Below, one piece after another: positions 1 through 7,965 of a stretch of DNA of 21,053 nucleotides. The notes below the pieces were generated by a model, which was not told the origin of the DNA, did not search any database, and saw nothing but the letters and a program-made list of their open reading frames with translations. Within the stretch, counting starts at the first letter, position 1. Every line of letters begins with the position of its first letter. The position numbers and the translations under genes are program-made. Source of the DNA: DASQJJ01 sp035631115 (GTDB taxonomy: Bacteria; Patescibacteriota; Microgenomatia; Levybacterales; UBA12049); NCBI GenBank assembly GCA_035631115.1, contig DASQJJ010000041.1:1-21053 (forward strand). Reading direction: 5' to 3'.

Positions 1-385
1 CAGGATTTGCTGTAGGAGGAATTTCCGGAGGAATAACAGATCCGAAAGGAGGGCGGGGTCTTGCAGGATGGCTTTGCCGAATCCTTCTTATAAGGTCCTC
101 AACGTCTTCTCTTGTTGGTCTTTCACCTCTTTCCCAAGGTCTTGGCATGCCCCTAGTGAGTCTATCAAATGTTTCATCAGGACTTTCTGGATTTTCTGGT
201 GGATTCTCATTTTCCCTTGCTCTTCTATTCTCTTCATCAGCTCGTTGTATATAATGCTTCAACCATTCATCATTTGTGGGGGGTCGGTCAAGTTTGCCTG
301 GTCTTCCTTTATTAATATTTTTCCCAGGTACAATAGGTGGATCATTAGGCTTAATTGCTGGTTCCTTCTGACTTTTTTCACTCAT
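1..385 (-). CDS. Hypothetical Pro/Arg-rich, probably disordered protein (3' end outside window)
   Basis: The minus frame stays open from an ATG at 385 down to the window edge, about 128 codons, so the C-terminus is missing. The product is unusually rich in Pro, Arg, Glu and Asn, with repeated PP and NPPENPESP-like runs, and has no hydrophobic segment or signal peptide. A short charged stretch around residues 40-60 (WLKHYIQRADEENRRARE) could be helical. The start is supported by a promoter whose -10 box ends 8 nt upstream. I do not recognise a family. A plus-strand reading frame over the same DNA is its antisense shadow. Codon use and the promoter make it likely real, but the function is unknown. 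Confidence 0.6.
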   Translation of the reverse strand, partial: MSEKSQKEPAIKPNDPPIVPGKNINKGRPGKLDRPPTNDEWLKHYIQRADEENRRARENENPPENPESPDETFDRLTRGMPRPWERGERPTREDVEDLIRRIRQSHPARPRPPFGSVIPPEIPPTANP

Positions 386-393
386 AATAAAAA

Positions 394-422
394 ATTATGA
401 AATATTTCCCGCAAAAAGTCAA
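394..422 (-). promoter_or_regulatory. Promoter of the partial gene at 385, near-leaderless
   Basis: On the minus strand TTGACT (417-422) is followed by a 17-bp spacer and CATAAT (394-399). The box ends 8 nt before the ATG, so the mRNA would start at or within about 2 nt of the start codon. Confidence 0.6.
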
Positions 423-438
423 AACCATTTTTACGGAT

Positions 439-1314
439 TTAGGGGTTGAGGAGTTCGGAGACTTTGACAAAATGGTAGCCTTTTTTCTTTAATTCTGGGA
501 CAATGCGCTCTACTGCATTTTTTGTTTCGGGTTCGTTGGGATAGCCATTCATATGCATCACAATAATAGATCCATTCTGCACATTCGGGAGTACATTATT
601 TTCCAACTGCTCAAGACTAGGATTAAATCCATCATGGGCAACAACATCCCATTGTACTGGGGTAATACCTAAGTTGCTGAGTACTTTTAGGTCATAATCG
701 TCGTAGCACCCACCAGGAAAGCGGAAAAGCTTGCCCTTTACTCCTGCAATTTTTTCTAAGTCGGTTTGGGTTTTGAGTATTTCGCCTATATCATCTTCAT
801 CGGGAATTGGAGTAAGGCCGTAGCAGCTGCCCGAAAATCCACCATGAGAATATGAATGGCTTGCCAGCTCAAAAAGTCTATTTTTTCCTAATTCTTTTGC
901 CTCTTTTGGATAACTTTCTATCCAGAGTCCTGTCATAAAAAGTGTTGCTTTTGTATGGGTCTTTTCTAGATAGGAAATAAGGTCTGCATCATAGAAGCTT
1001 TTTACAGAACCTGTTATAAGCATATGCTGCATCCCAGGTGTCATATCTGCATCAAAAGTAAGGGCAATTTCTTTCTCGTCTCTACTGCCATGTGTTGCAA
1101 TGGTTTCGTCCGTATTACTTCCCAAGACATGGTGCATGTCTGTTGGTTGGTAATATTCATCTATTTCATAACTAGATGTTGGATAGGTTGGGGAAGCATG
1201 GGTAATAAAAAAATACCCAGAGAGAAAGATAGCAGTCAGAAAAAGAAAGACTGTACTGCTAAAAAATACAAAGCGAAAGACAGTATTTCGTGGTGGTGAT
1301 TTTTTTCTTTTCAT
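439..1314 (-). CDS. Membrane-anchored polysaccharide deacetylase (NodB/CE4)
   Basis: A 291-aa protein. Residues 12-40 form an N-terminal signal anchor, and the NodB catalytic domain fills about 80-290. The CE4 motifs are visible: TFDAD (86-90, catalytic base and metal Asp), HSYSH (153-157, metal His pair), RFPGG (198-202), QWD (221-223) and IVMHM (251-255) with the catalytic His. Members of this family remove N- or O-acetyl groups from chitin-like or peptidoglycan sugars outside the membrane. The first motif reads DAD rather than the usual DDG, as in some CE4 subgroups. An unusual Cys-containing loop (GSCYG, and GGCYDD after the third motif) may form a disulfide. The gene follows another deacetylase on the same strand, but its own promoter suggests separate transcription. 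The family call is firm; the substrate is unknown. Confidence 0.9.
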   Translation of the reverse strand: MKRKKSPPRNTVFRFVFFSSTVFLFLTAIFLSGYFFITHASPTYPTSSYEIDEYYQPTDMHHVLGSNTDETIATHGSRDEKEIALTFDADMTPGMQHMLITGSVKSFYDADLISYLEKTHTKATLFMTGLWIESYPKEAKELGKNRLFELASHSYSHGGFSGSCYGLTPIPDEDDIGEILKTQTDLEKIAGVKGKLFRFPGGCYDDYDLKVLSNLGITPVQWDVVAHDGFNPSLEQLENNVLPNVQNGSIIVMHMNGYPNEPETKNAVERIVPELKKKGYHFVKVSELLNP

Positions 1315-1331
1315 AGAATTGCAGACAATAG

Positions 1332-1360
1332 ATTATAGAAAATACATACTCGATACACAA
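1332..1360 (-). promoter_or_regulatory. Promoter of the first deacetylase gene
   Basis: On the minus strand TTGTGT (1355-1360), a 17-bp spacer and a perfect TATAAT (1332-1337). The box ends 17 nt from the ATG, so the leader would be about 10 nt, one of the few leadered starts here. Confidence 0.6.
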
Positions 1361-1369
1361 GTAATTATT

Positions 1370-2422
1370 TTAATGCACACAATTGGCATGGGTTAGGGCG
1401 TCTTGAATTTTTTCGTCAACAGACTGTCCATTATCTCCGCCCCCTATTCGTATGCGGGGAAGGGTATACTCTTCTTCTGTTGATTGGTATGCTCCTAAAT
1501 TTGTCCCAAATGCAGCGTAATACACCTTGGATGCGCTATGTGCAGAAAAGTCATTCACGCTGCCATAGGGGTAAGCAAACCATTCAACAATTTTTCCCAA
1601 GTGGCTTTCCAAATCTTTTTTACTTTGTCGCAATTCATAGTTAACGACACTTGGATCCCAATATGTTCCACCAAGTGCATAGTGGTGGACAGTGTGAGAT
1701 TCTATGTCGAATATACCAGATTTATCCATCGTCTTAATATCGTCCCAATCGAGGTAATTGGGAAGTCCAACAAAGCCGGTTATGACAAATTCCACAGCGT
1801 TCATGCCATGCTCTCGCAATAGGGGAAGTGCCTGTGTGTAGGCGTCTTTATATCCATCATCAAGCGTAATAATAAGGGGTTTGGTTGGGAGTAATTTTAC
1901 GCGGGGTAATTTATACTCTGGATTTTTCTTTCGGATTTCTATTGCCTTATACAGCTCGATATTGCTTTTTAAATCACTCAAAGTAATGGTCTCGTAGCCT
2001 TTACTTTGTAAATAATCCAATTCCTGCGCAAACATATAGGGAGGAGTAGACAGTCCTGCACCTACTGTATCGGTTGGCCAGGGATTTACTCGAATGTAAT
2101 GATACATAAGGACTGGTACGCAGGAGGTAATGCCCAACACATGGGTAGAAGAATTAGATTGTGCTAGATTTTTGGGCCCATCTGTAGCTTCTTCATTGGG
2201 GTTAAAACGCTCTTCTATATTTACATTAATTGCCAGTAATCTATTTGGCAATTGTTGATTGAATGGGTTGGTAAGCTCTGCAACAGAGTACCATGCTTTC
2301 GCATCCAAAAGCTTATCTGCAAGAAATGCATTGTCACCAAAATGGATAGCAAGGGTGGAGAAGAGAAGGCACACAAGTGGAGCGCCAATAAGTGCACCGA
2401 CAAAAGCTAGGAATTTCCTCAT
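1370..2422 (-). CDS. Exported or membrane-anchored polysaccharide deacetylase (NodB/CE4)
   Basis: A 350-aa protein with an N-terminal hydrophobic anchor (residues 4-27) and a linker to about 100. A catalytic region follows that begins with VLMYHYI (104-110), the typical entry of the PgaB/IcaB-like branch of CE4. Motifs are TLDDG (186-190), the metal pair in ESHTVHH (H243 and H247), and FAYPYG (282-287). It would deacetylate an extracellular glycan; by family this could be poly-N-acetylglucosamine or a cell-wall polymer, which the sequence alone cannot decide. It is clearly a different subfamily from the neighbour at 439-1314, so the two are not a recent duplication. The start at 2422 is fixed by a promoter ending 6 nt upstream. 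An overlapping shorter minus-strand frame is a shadow. Confidence 0.9.
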   Translation of the reverse strand: MRKFLAFVGALIGAPLVCLLFSTLAIHFGDNAFLADKLLDAKAWYSVAELTNPFNQQLPNRLLAINVNIEERFNPNEEATDGPKNLAQSNSSTHVLGITSCVPVLMYHYIRVNPWPTDTVGAGLSTPPYMFAQELDYLQSKGYETITLSDLKSNIELYKAIEIRKKNPEYKLPRVKLLPTKPLIITLDDGYKDAYTQALPLLREHGMNAVEFVITGFVGLPNYLDWDDIKTMDKSGIFDIESHTVHHYALGGTYWDPSVVNYELRQSKKDLESHLGKIVEWFAYPYGSVNDFSAHSASKVYYAAFGTNLGAYQSTEEEYTLPRIRIGGGDNGQSVDEKIQDALTHANCVH

Positions 2423-2428
2423 AGATTA

Positions 2429-2458
2429 AGCATAGTGAAGGGTAATTATATGCGTCAA
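2429..2458 (-). promoter_or_regulatory. Promoter of the second deacetylase gene, leaderless
   Basis: TTGACG (2453-2458), an 18-bp spacer and TATGCT (2429-2434) on the minus strand. The -10 ends 6 nt before ATG, placing +1 at the start codon. Confidence 0.65.
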
Positions 2459-2466
2459 TAGGCAGG

Positions 2467-3999
2467 TTATGGTTGCTGGAGTATTTTATACAGCGTTGTA
2501 GTACCGTCCCTTTTATACACTTGTATTTTTCCCATATGCTCAAAATTTTGTAGCGCTTCCAGGTAGTCTGGTCTGTTGGCTAGGAAATGGCGAATATCCC
2601 AGTCTGGCCCAGTATCTACAATCATATAGTGAGGATTGCCAACCCAGTGAAACCACCTACATAACTCCTTGCCACAAGGGGAGTTGGTTGCAGATTTGTA
2701 CGTGCGCACATCTGGCCAAAGAGTGAAGATGTTGTCTCTATGACCAATATGGGGGGTAATATTATTCTGGCTTACAACCGATGCGTCTTTTGGCAGGTAG
2801 GTAAGTACGCGGTTAAGAGATGCAACGCTTGCTGGTGTATGCCAAAACCACGACTTTGTTAGATAGCTGAGAGGGAGGTGAAGAGAATACTGAAGAAAAA
2901 TAGCTGGGACAGCAATAAGTAAAAAAAGGAGAAATGTGGCACGTTTTTTATTTGAAATTGCAAATTTGAAATTCGAAATTTTTTGAATTCCCATAATTGT
3001 TGGCCAGAGAAGAAGAGGGGCAAGACTTATCCGGTAATGTAAAAATATCTCCTGAGCCGATTCTACAACATGTCCAATTACAAAAAAATGAAATAAGTCT
3101 GCAAGCCAAGGGAGAAGATACAGTGGTGCAAAAAGCGGGAGGAATCCAAACCACCCAAGAGAATAGGCAATAATTTGTCTCTTGGAAAGAGTATCTGCAA
3201 AATATGTTGGATTAAGGCTTTGCAGTAACGGTTCGTGACTAGCAAAACGATACCCAGACGTGAAATGAGGAAAAAAGACCCCAAAAACAAGGAATAAATA
3301 GATAAGAGAAGAAAGAATAATGAAGCAAGAGACTCTTACATTGTCATTTCGAACGAATGTGAGAAATCTCTCTTTGAGATCTCTCGCGTTGCTCGAGATG
3401 ACAGTTCTGATATTAATTACTAACCATACTACTCCTATCGCTCCCGTAAGAAATGCCATGTCTTCTTTGGCTGTTATGGCAAAGAAAAATGCTACAAAAG
3501 TCCAGAAAGTTTTTCCACTTTCTAAAAAATAAATAAGCCAGGCAATTGCTGCAACACCAAAAACATTGCTATGTACATCATTCCAGAGCGCATTTTGCAC
3601 CCCAAAGAAAAATAGATAGGAGAAAAGAAGTGTAAGAGAAAGAAGCTCGCTTAGGCCCTTCCATTTTGCCAAAAGATACATGGGAAGTCCAGAAAGACAA
3701 AAAAGTACTACCTGAGCAATAATAAGTATTCGCACATCATTCCATATCCAAAAAAGAGGAGAGAGAAATACATAGATAAATTCTATGTGGTCCTCAAACA
3801 TATAGGTAAAAGGATATGCATGAATTGTGGTAAGAGGATTGTGAAAGACAGCGTACTTCCACATTACCTGGTCACTTACTGCCAAATCATAGCCAGAGAG
3901 AAAATTATTGTGCTTGGTGATAGATAAAAGAAGATAGAAGAATGAGAAAAGAAGAATAAGAAGTAATGCTTTCCAGGGAAGATTTTTTAAAAACCTCAT
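2467..3999 (-). CDS. DUF2079 multi-pass membrane protein with in-frame repeat insertion
   Basis: A 510-aa polytopic protein with about ten hydrophobic segments (near residues 10-28, 75-112, 120-135, 145-178, 183-198, 223-243, 275-310, 325-338, 352-372) and a soluble C-terminal part from about 385. The pattern of GYDLAVSDQVMWKYA near the N-terminus, then FEDHIEFIY (68-76) and AKEDM (177-181), fits the DUF2079 family, membrane proteins with a glycosyltransferase-C-like look but no proven activity. Residues 200-220 and about 338-350 do not look like native protein: they are translations of repeat DNA (see the repeats at 3342 and 2951), and each sits between membrane segments where a loop can tolerate it. 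The start is fixed by a TTGACT-17-AATACT promoter 6 nt upstream. A role in surface polysaccharide or glycoprotein assembly, with the neighbouring deacetylases, is only an inference from context. Confidence 0.85.
   Translation of the reverse strand: MRFLKNLPWKALLLILLFSFFYLLLSITKHNNFLSGYDLAVSDQVMWKYAVFHNPLTTIHAYPFTYMFEDHIEFIYVFLSPLFWIWNDVRILIIAQVVLFCLSGLPMYLLAKWKGLSELLSLTLLFSYLFFFGVQNALWNDVHSNVFGVAAIAWLIYFLESGKTFWTFVAFFFAITAKEDMAFLTGAIGVVWLVINIRTVISSNARDLKERFLTFVRNDNVRVSCFIILSSLIYLFLVFGVFFPHFTSGYRFASHEPLLQSLNPTYFADTLSKRQIIAYSLGWFGFLPLFAPLYLLPWLADLFHFFVIGHVVESAQEIFLHYRISLAPLLLWPTIMGIQKISNFKFAISNKKRATFLLFLLIAVPAIFLQYSLHLPLSYLTKSWFWHTPASVASLNRVLTYLPKDASVVSQNNITPHIGHRDNIFTLWPDVRTYKSATNSPCGKELCRWFHWVGNPHYMIVDTGPDWDIRHFLANRPDYLEALQNFEHMGKIQVYKRDGTTTLYKILQQP
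2951..2984. repeat. AT-rich TTTGAAAT-type repeat inside the DUF2079 gene
   Basis: A stretch of alternating TTTGAAATT / AAATTTGAA / ATTCGAAATTT words, internally self-complementary, encodes ISNFKFAISNKK in the loop near residue 345. The low complexity and the peptide it makes suggest inserted repeat DNA, but with one copy in the window this is tentative. Confidence 0.4.
3342..3403. repeat. 62-bp palindromic element inserted in frame in the DUF2079 gene
   Basis: The ends TGTCATTTCGA (3342-3352) and TCGAGATGACA (3393-3403) are inverted repeats matching at 10 of 11 positions. A second nested pair, GAGAAATCTC and GAGATCTCTC, matches at 9 of 10, so the whole element folds into one imperfect hairpin. 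It is translated in the minus frame as residues about 200-220 (VISSNARDLKE, then RFLTFVRNDN) without stop or frameshift. Its TGTCAT ends are shared with the elements at 19318 and 19436. Confidence 0.8.
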
Positions 4000-4005
4000 A
4001 GAGAA

Positions 4006-4034
4006 AGTATTTCAAGAGGTATACCAGAAGTCAA
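4006..4034 (-). promoter_or_regulatory. Promoter of the DUF2079 gene, leaderless
   Basis: TTGACT (4029-4034), a 17-bp spacer and AATACT (4006-4011) on the minus strand, ending 6 nt before the ATG at 3999. Confidence 0.65.
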
Positions 4035-4048
4035 TGAGAGACGATTTA

Positions 4049-4303
4049 TTATTTACCTTCAGATTGCATTTTTCTCCAGTACCTTTCTGACATTGTTGCA
4101 TGCTGATGTAATGTTTCTTCAACTTCATGGCTTGTTGGTTTTTGTTTGTCCTTACGCATTCCTAACCATCGTGCTGGTACACGATCTATTGTATAAAGAT
4201 GTCCAAAGAGCCTATATCTCCTTTTTGCATTGCTACCTTTTGCTGGGGAATTTCCCCATCGAGGTCCCTTATGTGTATTGCCGTCTCCGCTTCTTCCTGC
4301 CAT
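4049..4303 (-). CDS. Small basic hypothetical protein
   Basis: An 84-aa, Arg/Lys/His-rich soluble protein, beginning MAGRSGDGNTHKGPRWG and containing YRLFGHLYTIDRVPARWLG in the middle and a charged helical C-terminus (ERYWRKMQSEGK). I do not recognise the family. The basic, Gly-rich N-terminus could bind nucleic acid, but no motif proves it. An ATG 18 nt further upstream is in frame, but the promoter's TATACT lies between it and this ATG and would exclude it from the mRNA, so 4303 is preferred. It stands alone between the DUF2079 gene and the DUF4389 gene, all on the minus strand. Confidence 0.6.
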   Translation of the reverse strand: MAGRSGDGNTHKGPRWGNSPAKGSNAKRRYRLFGHLYTIDRVPARWLGMRKDKQKPTSHEVEETLHQHATMSERYWRKMQSEGK

Positions 4304-4311
4304 AAGTGAGA

Positions 4312-4340
4312 AGTATAACAAAAACCTATAGGACGGTCAA
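4312..4340 (-). promoter_or_regulatory. Promoter of the small basic protein gene, near-leaderless
   Basis: TTGACC (4335-4340), 17-bp spacer, TATACT (4312-4317) on the minus strand, preceded by TTTGT as in other extended -10 boxes here. It ends 8 nt before ATG and overlaps the last bases before the stop of the upstream gene at 4344. Confidence 0.65.
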
Positions 4341-4343
4341 GTA

Positions 4344-5117
4344 TTAGTACGTGTAGCTAGTGGGAGTTTTTTGGACGGTGTTATTATGATAATTTCGAAT
4401 CATTGGTCTTTCATGTTGTTTGGAATTCCATCGATTTCCAAAGCTAAGTAGGGTAAAAAGTGTTGCCAAGACCAGAAGGAGTATCTTAAGAGGCTTGTGG
4501 TTCATAGATATCCACCAGGAGGGATAGCTATCGGACATACCCAGGAAATATGCACTTACTGCCATATCTACTCGGACACTATCCCTGGCAATTTCGTAGG
4601 TTGTCTCTGGATAGGTGCCTTTAGCAAGTACAACAATCCACGAGACAAAAATTGCAAGAGATGCAGCAAAGGACAGTACATGTCGATAAAAAAGGTATGG
4701 AATTAAGAGGACCAAGCGAAAAAGTACGCCCAAAAAGGGAGTAGCAAAAAGCTTACTTGGCGTTTTATTAAATGGCATAGTCAACTCGTAATTGGTTGTG
4801 GTTAGCGAAAATCCTGGGTATACGTCTGTGAGTCCCCATAAGAAGTAGCTTACATTTGCCTCAAGCTGCATAATGCCAAGATTTAGAGAGTAGGCCATTT
4901 TCCAATATCGTCCCCGAAAGAAAATATTGCACGCATTGACAACACTCATGGCAAATTGTGCCATTTTTAAAAACCACAATTCTATTCCAATTGGGATAAT
5001 CATAAAAAGCTTTACAACAAATCCAAGAAGGGGGACAGCGTAGAATCTATTAGGATTTTTAATCCTGTCTATTTTTATCTCTGGGTACATTGAGGTCATA
5101 TTATTAGTATTGTCCAC
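4344..5117 (-). CDS. DUF4389 membrane protein with two tandem DUF4389-like repeats
   Basis: A 257-aa integral membrane protein. Two copies of the same module are visible: residues about 23-105 (NRFYAVPLLGFVVKLF through FLWGLTDVYPGFS) and about 120-200 (KLFATPFLGVLFRLV through YFLGMSDSYPSWW). Each has two hydrophobic helices, a G(R/T)Y segment and the closing W/MxDxYP signature of DUF4389. A last TM helix lies near 210-228, followed by a polar, His/Asn-rich tail. The function of DUF4389 is unknown. The start is a GTG that shares its G with the TAG stop of the upstream gene, so translation is probably coupled to that anchored protein. An internal ATG at codon 7 is an alternative. No promoter lies between the two genes, so they form an operon. 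Confidence 0.8.
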   Translation of the reverse strand: MDNTNNMTSMYPEIKIDRIKNPNRFYAVPLLGFVVKLFMIIPIGIELWFLKMAQFAMSVVNACNIFFRGRYWKMAYSLNLGIMQLEANVSYFLWGLTDVYPGFSLTTTNYELTMPFNKTPSKLFATPFLGVLFRLVLLIPYLFYRHVLSFAASLAIFVSWIVVLAKGTYPETTYEIARDSVRVDMAVSAYFLGMSDSYPSWWISMNHKPLKILLLVLATLFTLLSFGNRWNSKQHERPMIRNYHNNTVQKTPTSYTY

Positions 5118-5785
5118 TATTGTATAAATTGCAAGGTATTGAGAATTTGTTGAAATACTATTCTTTGATCAGGTGGATTTTGCTCAAATTGAAAGCTTTC
5201 AAGAATATACGCTTTATTATTGTGTGCGGTTACCGCAGCTATATCGCAAAGGAATGGTTCGCAACTGGATAGAGTTTGGGTATATCCAAGCTGTCCTGCC
5301 ATGGTAATAGGCGTTGTCACAGATGTAGAGGAGCCGCGTAAAAAGTTTTTTAAAACAATGGGTTGATTGTCTTGTGTCATACCTATAGCAAAAAGTATTG
5401 GACCAATATCGTTATTGGCATGATATCCTTTTGGAGAAATTCTCAACCAATAGGAAGGAAGTGCTTCTGTATGGGTTACTTCCCATGTTGAAGGATAAGA
5501 AAAAGAAACACCAAAAACAGCGTCGGTATATGTCGCAGAGCTACTGGTTGTTGTAGGAGAAGTAGTTGCTGAAGGCGTTGGGTAGAGAGTTGCTTGTTTG
5601 GGGGTATTTTTCTGTCCGAGATAATATCCACCAAATGCAATTGCAAGGCCGAGTCCGAGGATACCAAGACCAATTAAGACCATTCTGCCAAGGGAAAAAG
5701 ACGATGCCATAGCACTACTAGAATGGGATGGCTGGGTGGGAAGTACTGGAGGAGTTGCTTCGTCAGAGGTTACATTTGGATCCAT
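5117..5785 (-). CDS. Membrane-anchored protein with PsbP-like extracytoplasmic domain
   Basis: A 222-aa protein from the preferred ATG at 5785. A polar Ser/Pro-rich N-terminal tail of about 35 residues precedes one TM helix (VLIGLGILGLGLAIAFGGYY). A Thr/Ser-rich linker leads to a domain that begins YTDAVFGVSFSYPSTWEV, a start typical of small PsbP/MOG1-like domains of exported proteins in many bacteria. Two Cys (SSCEPFLCD) could form a disulfide, consistent with an outside location. A longer frame starts 16 codons upstream, but a full promoter (5792-5820) lies inside that extension and points to 5785. It overlaps the DUF4389 gene by one base, so the two proteins may act together in the envelope. 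No enzymatic motif is visible. Confidence 0.75.
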   Translation of the reverse strand: MDPNVTSDEATPPVLPTQPSHSSSAMASSFSLGRMVLIGLGILGLGLAIAFGGYYLGQKNTPKQATLYPTPSATTSPTTTSSSATYTDAVFGVSFSYPSTWEVTHTEALPSYWLRISPKGYHANNDIGPILFAIGMTQDNQPIVLKNFLRGSSTSVTTPITMAGQLGYTQTLSSCEPFLCDIAAVTAHNNKAYILESFQFEQNPPDQRIVFQQILNTLQFIQ

Positions 5786-5791
5786 GCATCT

Positions 5792-5820
5792 ATTATTCAG
5801 GCGGTGCAGATATATGTCAA
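5792..5820 (-). promoter_or_regulatory. Promoter of the anchored-protein/DUF4389 operon, leaderless
   Basis: A consensus TTGACA (5815-5820), 17-bp spacer and AATAAT (5792-5797) on the minus strand, 6 nt before ATG 5785. It fills the whole 38-bp gap to the upstream gene and decides the start codon. Confidence 0.75.
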
Positions 5821-5823
5821 GGA

Positions 5824-7914
5824 TTAAGGCCAAGCGACAAAGCTGGGAGTACTCCGGATACTTTCAATCATATCTACTGCCTGCATGATTTCTCCCATTA
5901 TCCTATACTGCTCTTCTGTGGCAGTACCTTTTGTAGATAACTTTGCAAGAGAAGATTTAATGTTTTGCAGTCGTTTGTCGTCAAGTGCGTCCGGATTGCC
6001 CTGAAAAAGAAAAATATAATCTCTCACTTTTACCAAAGCTTGGTTTGTTACTAAGGCACTAGCTCCTTGCTGTGTCCCATTAGCCTCTATCCAGCCTAAT
6101 GCTCCTACGAGCAGACTAGGTTCTTGCAAAAGTGGAAGTCCAGCCATTTCGCGTGCTAATATTTTCATTTCTTGCTCAGGAATTGGTATGTGTAAGTTAA
6201 TTCTATTGGCAATTTCCATGAGACGAAATGCAAATTCATTTGCTCTTTCTTGACGGGATGCTTCTTGTGAATGCAGTATGACAGAAAGAGGCTGTTTAAG
6301 AAGAGGCTGACTATCCCTGACTAGTTTTATGAATGGTCGGGGACCATCATTGGCCATGAGTGCCCTAAGAAATGGTCCTATGGGTGGAGCACCTTTTGTC
6401 TTTCTCCCTGCAATGTCTGGCACTCGGCCATTCGCAAGTACTGCCGAAACAAGAGGAAGAGATTGGGTAAGTGTATGACTGAGATTATAATACTGTGTTA
6501 GTGCACTTTCCCATATTTGGCGCTTTTGTGCGTTAGAAATGATTGTTTGTGCTTCTAGGTCTGCTTTTATATCTAAAATATATCGTCTCAGGCTACTGTC
6601 ACCGAGAAGTTGAGTTTCTCCTAAAAATTCCGGAGTAATATGGTCTGCAGAAAGGTACGCAAGAGATTCGTCCAAAACTCGACTTGTAAAGCTGTCAAAA
6701 CCTCTATCTACACCCGACAGTCTATCATCCATAATCATATCAGGGCTTATAGGTTGCTGCTCCCTAACTGGCTGTTGTGGTGAAAGAGATGGATATCTTT
6801 GTGCCATTTCGGCACTCCAGCTATTAACAGATCCAATCGCATGGTATTTTTCAAACGCAGCATGGGACTCTTCGTGCTGTCTTGTTGTTGCAATCTCACG
6901 CCTGCTTCTTTTAATGTGTTGCATGTATTGAAATTTTTCGTTGTACACAGCATTCGGATCGCTTGTTGCAACAAGCATTACCATTCCCCAGGCAACAGGC
7001 GGCTGATTGGGAAGAGCTCTTGGGTAATACGAACCTAATTCATAGATACTTCCACCAACTCTGTCGTATGTTGCACCATCTACTTCCACAACAAATCCAA
7101 TAGGAGTTGGCCTTACTCGTACAGTATCAGAAAATTCATTGGGGTCTTTTCCCATAAGAAAGGCGGCCTGTTCTTTTGTAGATCTCTTTTGTATCCCATC
7201 AAAGTCTGGTGGCATTCCTTCATAGACTGTTTTTATTCTTTCCCTGTCCCTTATGAGATTAAGAATTGCAATGCGGTATCCTTGGCGCTGTTTCCAGGAA
7301 AATTTTTTTTGAATTTCGTTGTAATCATGAGTCTGAAAAGCAACATCACAAAGATGTTGGTACATCTCCTCAGGTGGATAGTGCATATACTTGTCCATAT
7401 GTCCTGCAACTTCTTCTGTAAGGTCCATGGTCATAGCTGCAGCAGTAAGTACTTCATTCTGTAGTGTTGCGGTTTGCTCTTTGCGTGAGAGGTGGAAAAA
7501 ATTCTCATCATACGCTCCTGCGGGCTCTTCTAGAAGGATTGCTGTCATGGTATCGAATAATTCGTCCTGAGTAAAGCCCACATTGGCCAATTCCTGAGCT
7601 GTCCCTACTTCTGTTGCCCTTTGCCCACTTGCTTCTAGAGCGATTCTTTCAATCTCTGCTGTTGCTGCTCTGTCAAAAGGATTTGAGGCAATCCTACTAT
7701 GAAGTGCAGGGTCTTGTTGTGCAATTTCTCTAACCCGCTTTATTCGAGGGAATGCTTCTGTTGAAGGTTGCATTTGGACAGTACGGGACTCAATTTGTCT
7801 ATTTGTTGGTTGGATATACGTATTGGGAAGTCTGGGGAATGCATACTCTCTTGGCGAGATACCTTTTTGTGGATTGGTAGGTTTTGCTCCTTCTCCGGAT
7901 GAGTCTATTGGCAT
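5824..7914 (-). CDS. Large uncharacterised protein with HExxH putative metallopeptidase motif
   Basis: A 696-aa protein from ATG 7914 (MPIDSSGEG), largely helical and charged, without signal peptide or membrane helix. Residues about 265-330 look like a compact beta-rich part (VRPTPIGFVVEVDG, then PPVAWGMVMLVATSD). This leads to RQHEESHAAF, with HEESH at 347-351, the HExxH zinc signature. Some 65 residues later comes LDESLAY (E416), a plausible third ligand. The same order (beta part, HExxH, DExxAY) occurs in the unrelated-looking protein at 13929-15443. The N-terminal 50 residues are Pro/Ser/Thr-rich; the C-terminal 250 form a helical domain I cannot assign. Metal-dependent proteolysis is an inference from the motif. 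Start 7914 is chosen over an ATG 11 codons upstream because the -10 box lies between them. Confidence 0.75.
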   Translation of the reverse strand: MPIDSSGEGAKPTNPQKGISPREYAFPRLPNTYIQPTNRQIESRTVQMQPSTEAFPRIKRVREIAQQDPALHSRIASNPFDRAATAEIERIALEASGQRATEVGTAQELANVGFTQDELFDTMTAILLEEPAGAYDENFFHLSRKEQTATLQNEVLTAAAMTMDLTEEVAGHMDKYMHYPPEEMYQHLCDVAFQTHDYNEIQKKFSWKQRQGYRIAILNLIRDRERIKTVYEGMPPDFDGIQKRSTKEQAAFLMGKDPNEFSDTVRVRPTPIGFVVEVDGATYDRVGGSIYELGSYYPRALPNQPPVAWGMVMLVATSDPNAVYNEKFQYMQHIKRSRREIATTRQHEESHAAFEKYHAIGSVNSWSAEMAQRYPSLSPQQPVREQQPISPDMIMDDRLSGVDRGFDSFTSRVLDESLAYLSADHITPEFLGETQLLGDSSLRRYILDIKADLEAQTIISNAQKRQIWESALTQYYNLSHTLTQSLPLVSAVLANGRVPDIAGRKTKGAPPIGPFLRALMANDGPRPFIKLVRDSQPLLKQPLSVILHSQEASRQERANEFAFRLMEIANRINLHIPIPEQEMKILAREMAGLPLLQEPSLLVGALGWIEANGTQQGASALVTNQALVKVRDYIFLFQGNPDALDDKRLQNIKSSLAKLSTKGTATEEQYRIMGEIMQAVDMIESIRSTPSFVAWP

Positions 7915-7920
7915 AGAAAA

Positions 7921-7949
7921 ATAATAGCAAAAATATACGATAAGCAAAA
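7921..7949 (-). promoter_or_regulatory. Extended -10 promoter of the 696-aa HExxH gene, leaderless
   Basis: On the minus strand TTTGCTATTAT contains TATTAT (7921-7926), ending 6 nt before ATG 7914. The -35 (TTTTGC, 7944-7949, 17-bp spacer) is weak, as expected for an extended -10 promoter. Confidence 0.6.
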
Positions 7950-7965
7950 GCAGAGCAGAGTGGCC

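Noticed and set aside
68..400. 110-codon plus-strand frame at the left edge
   Set aside because: It is antisense to an open minus-strand gene (1-385) that has a promoter and sensible composition; the plus product is Cys/Trp/Phe-rich shadow sequence.
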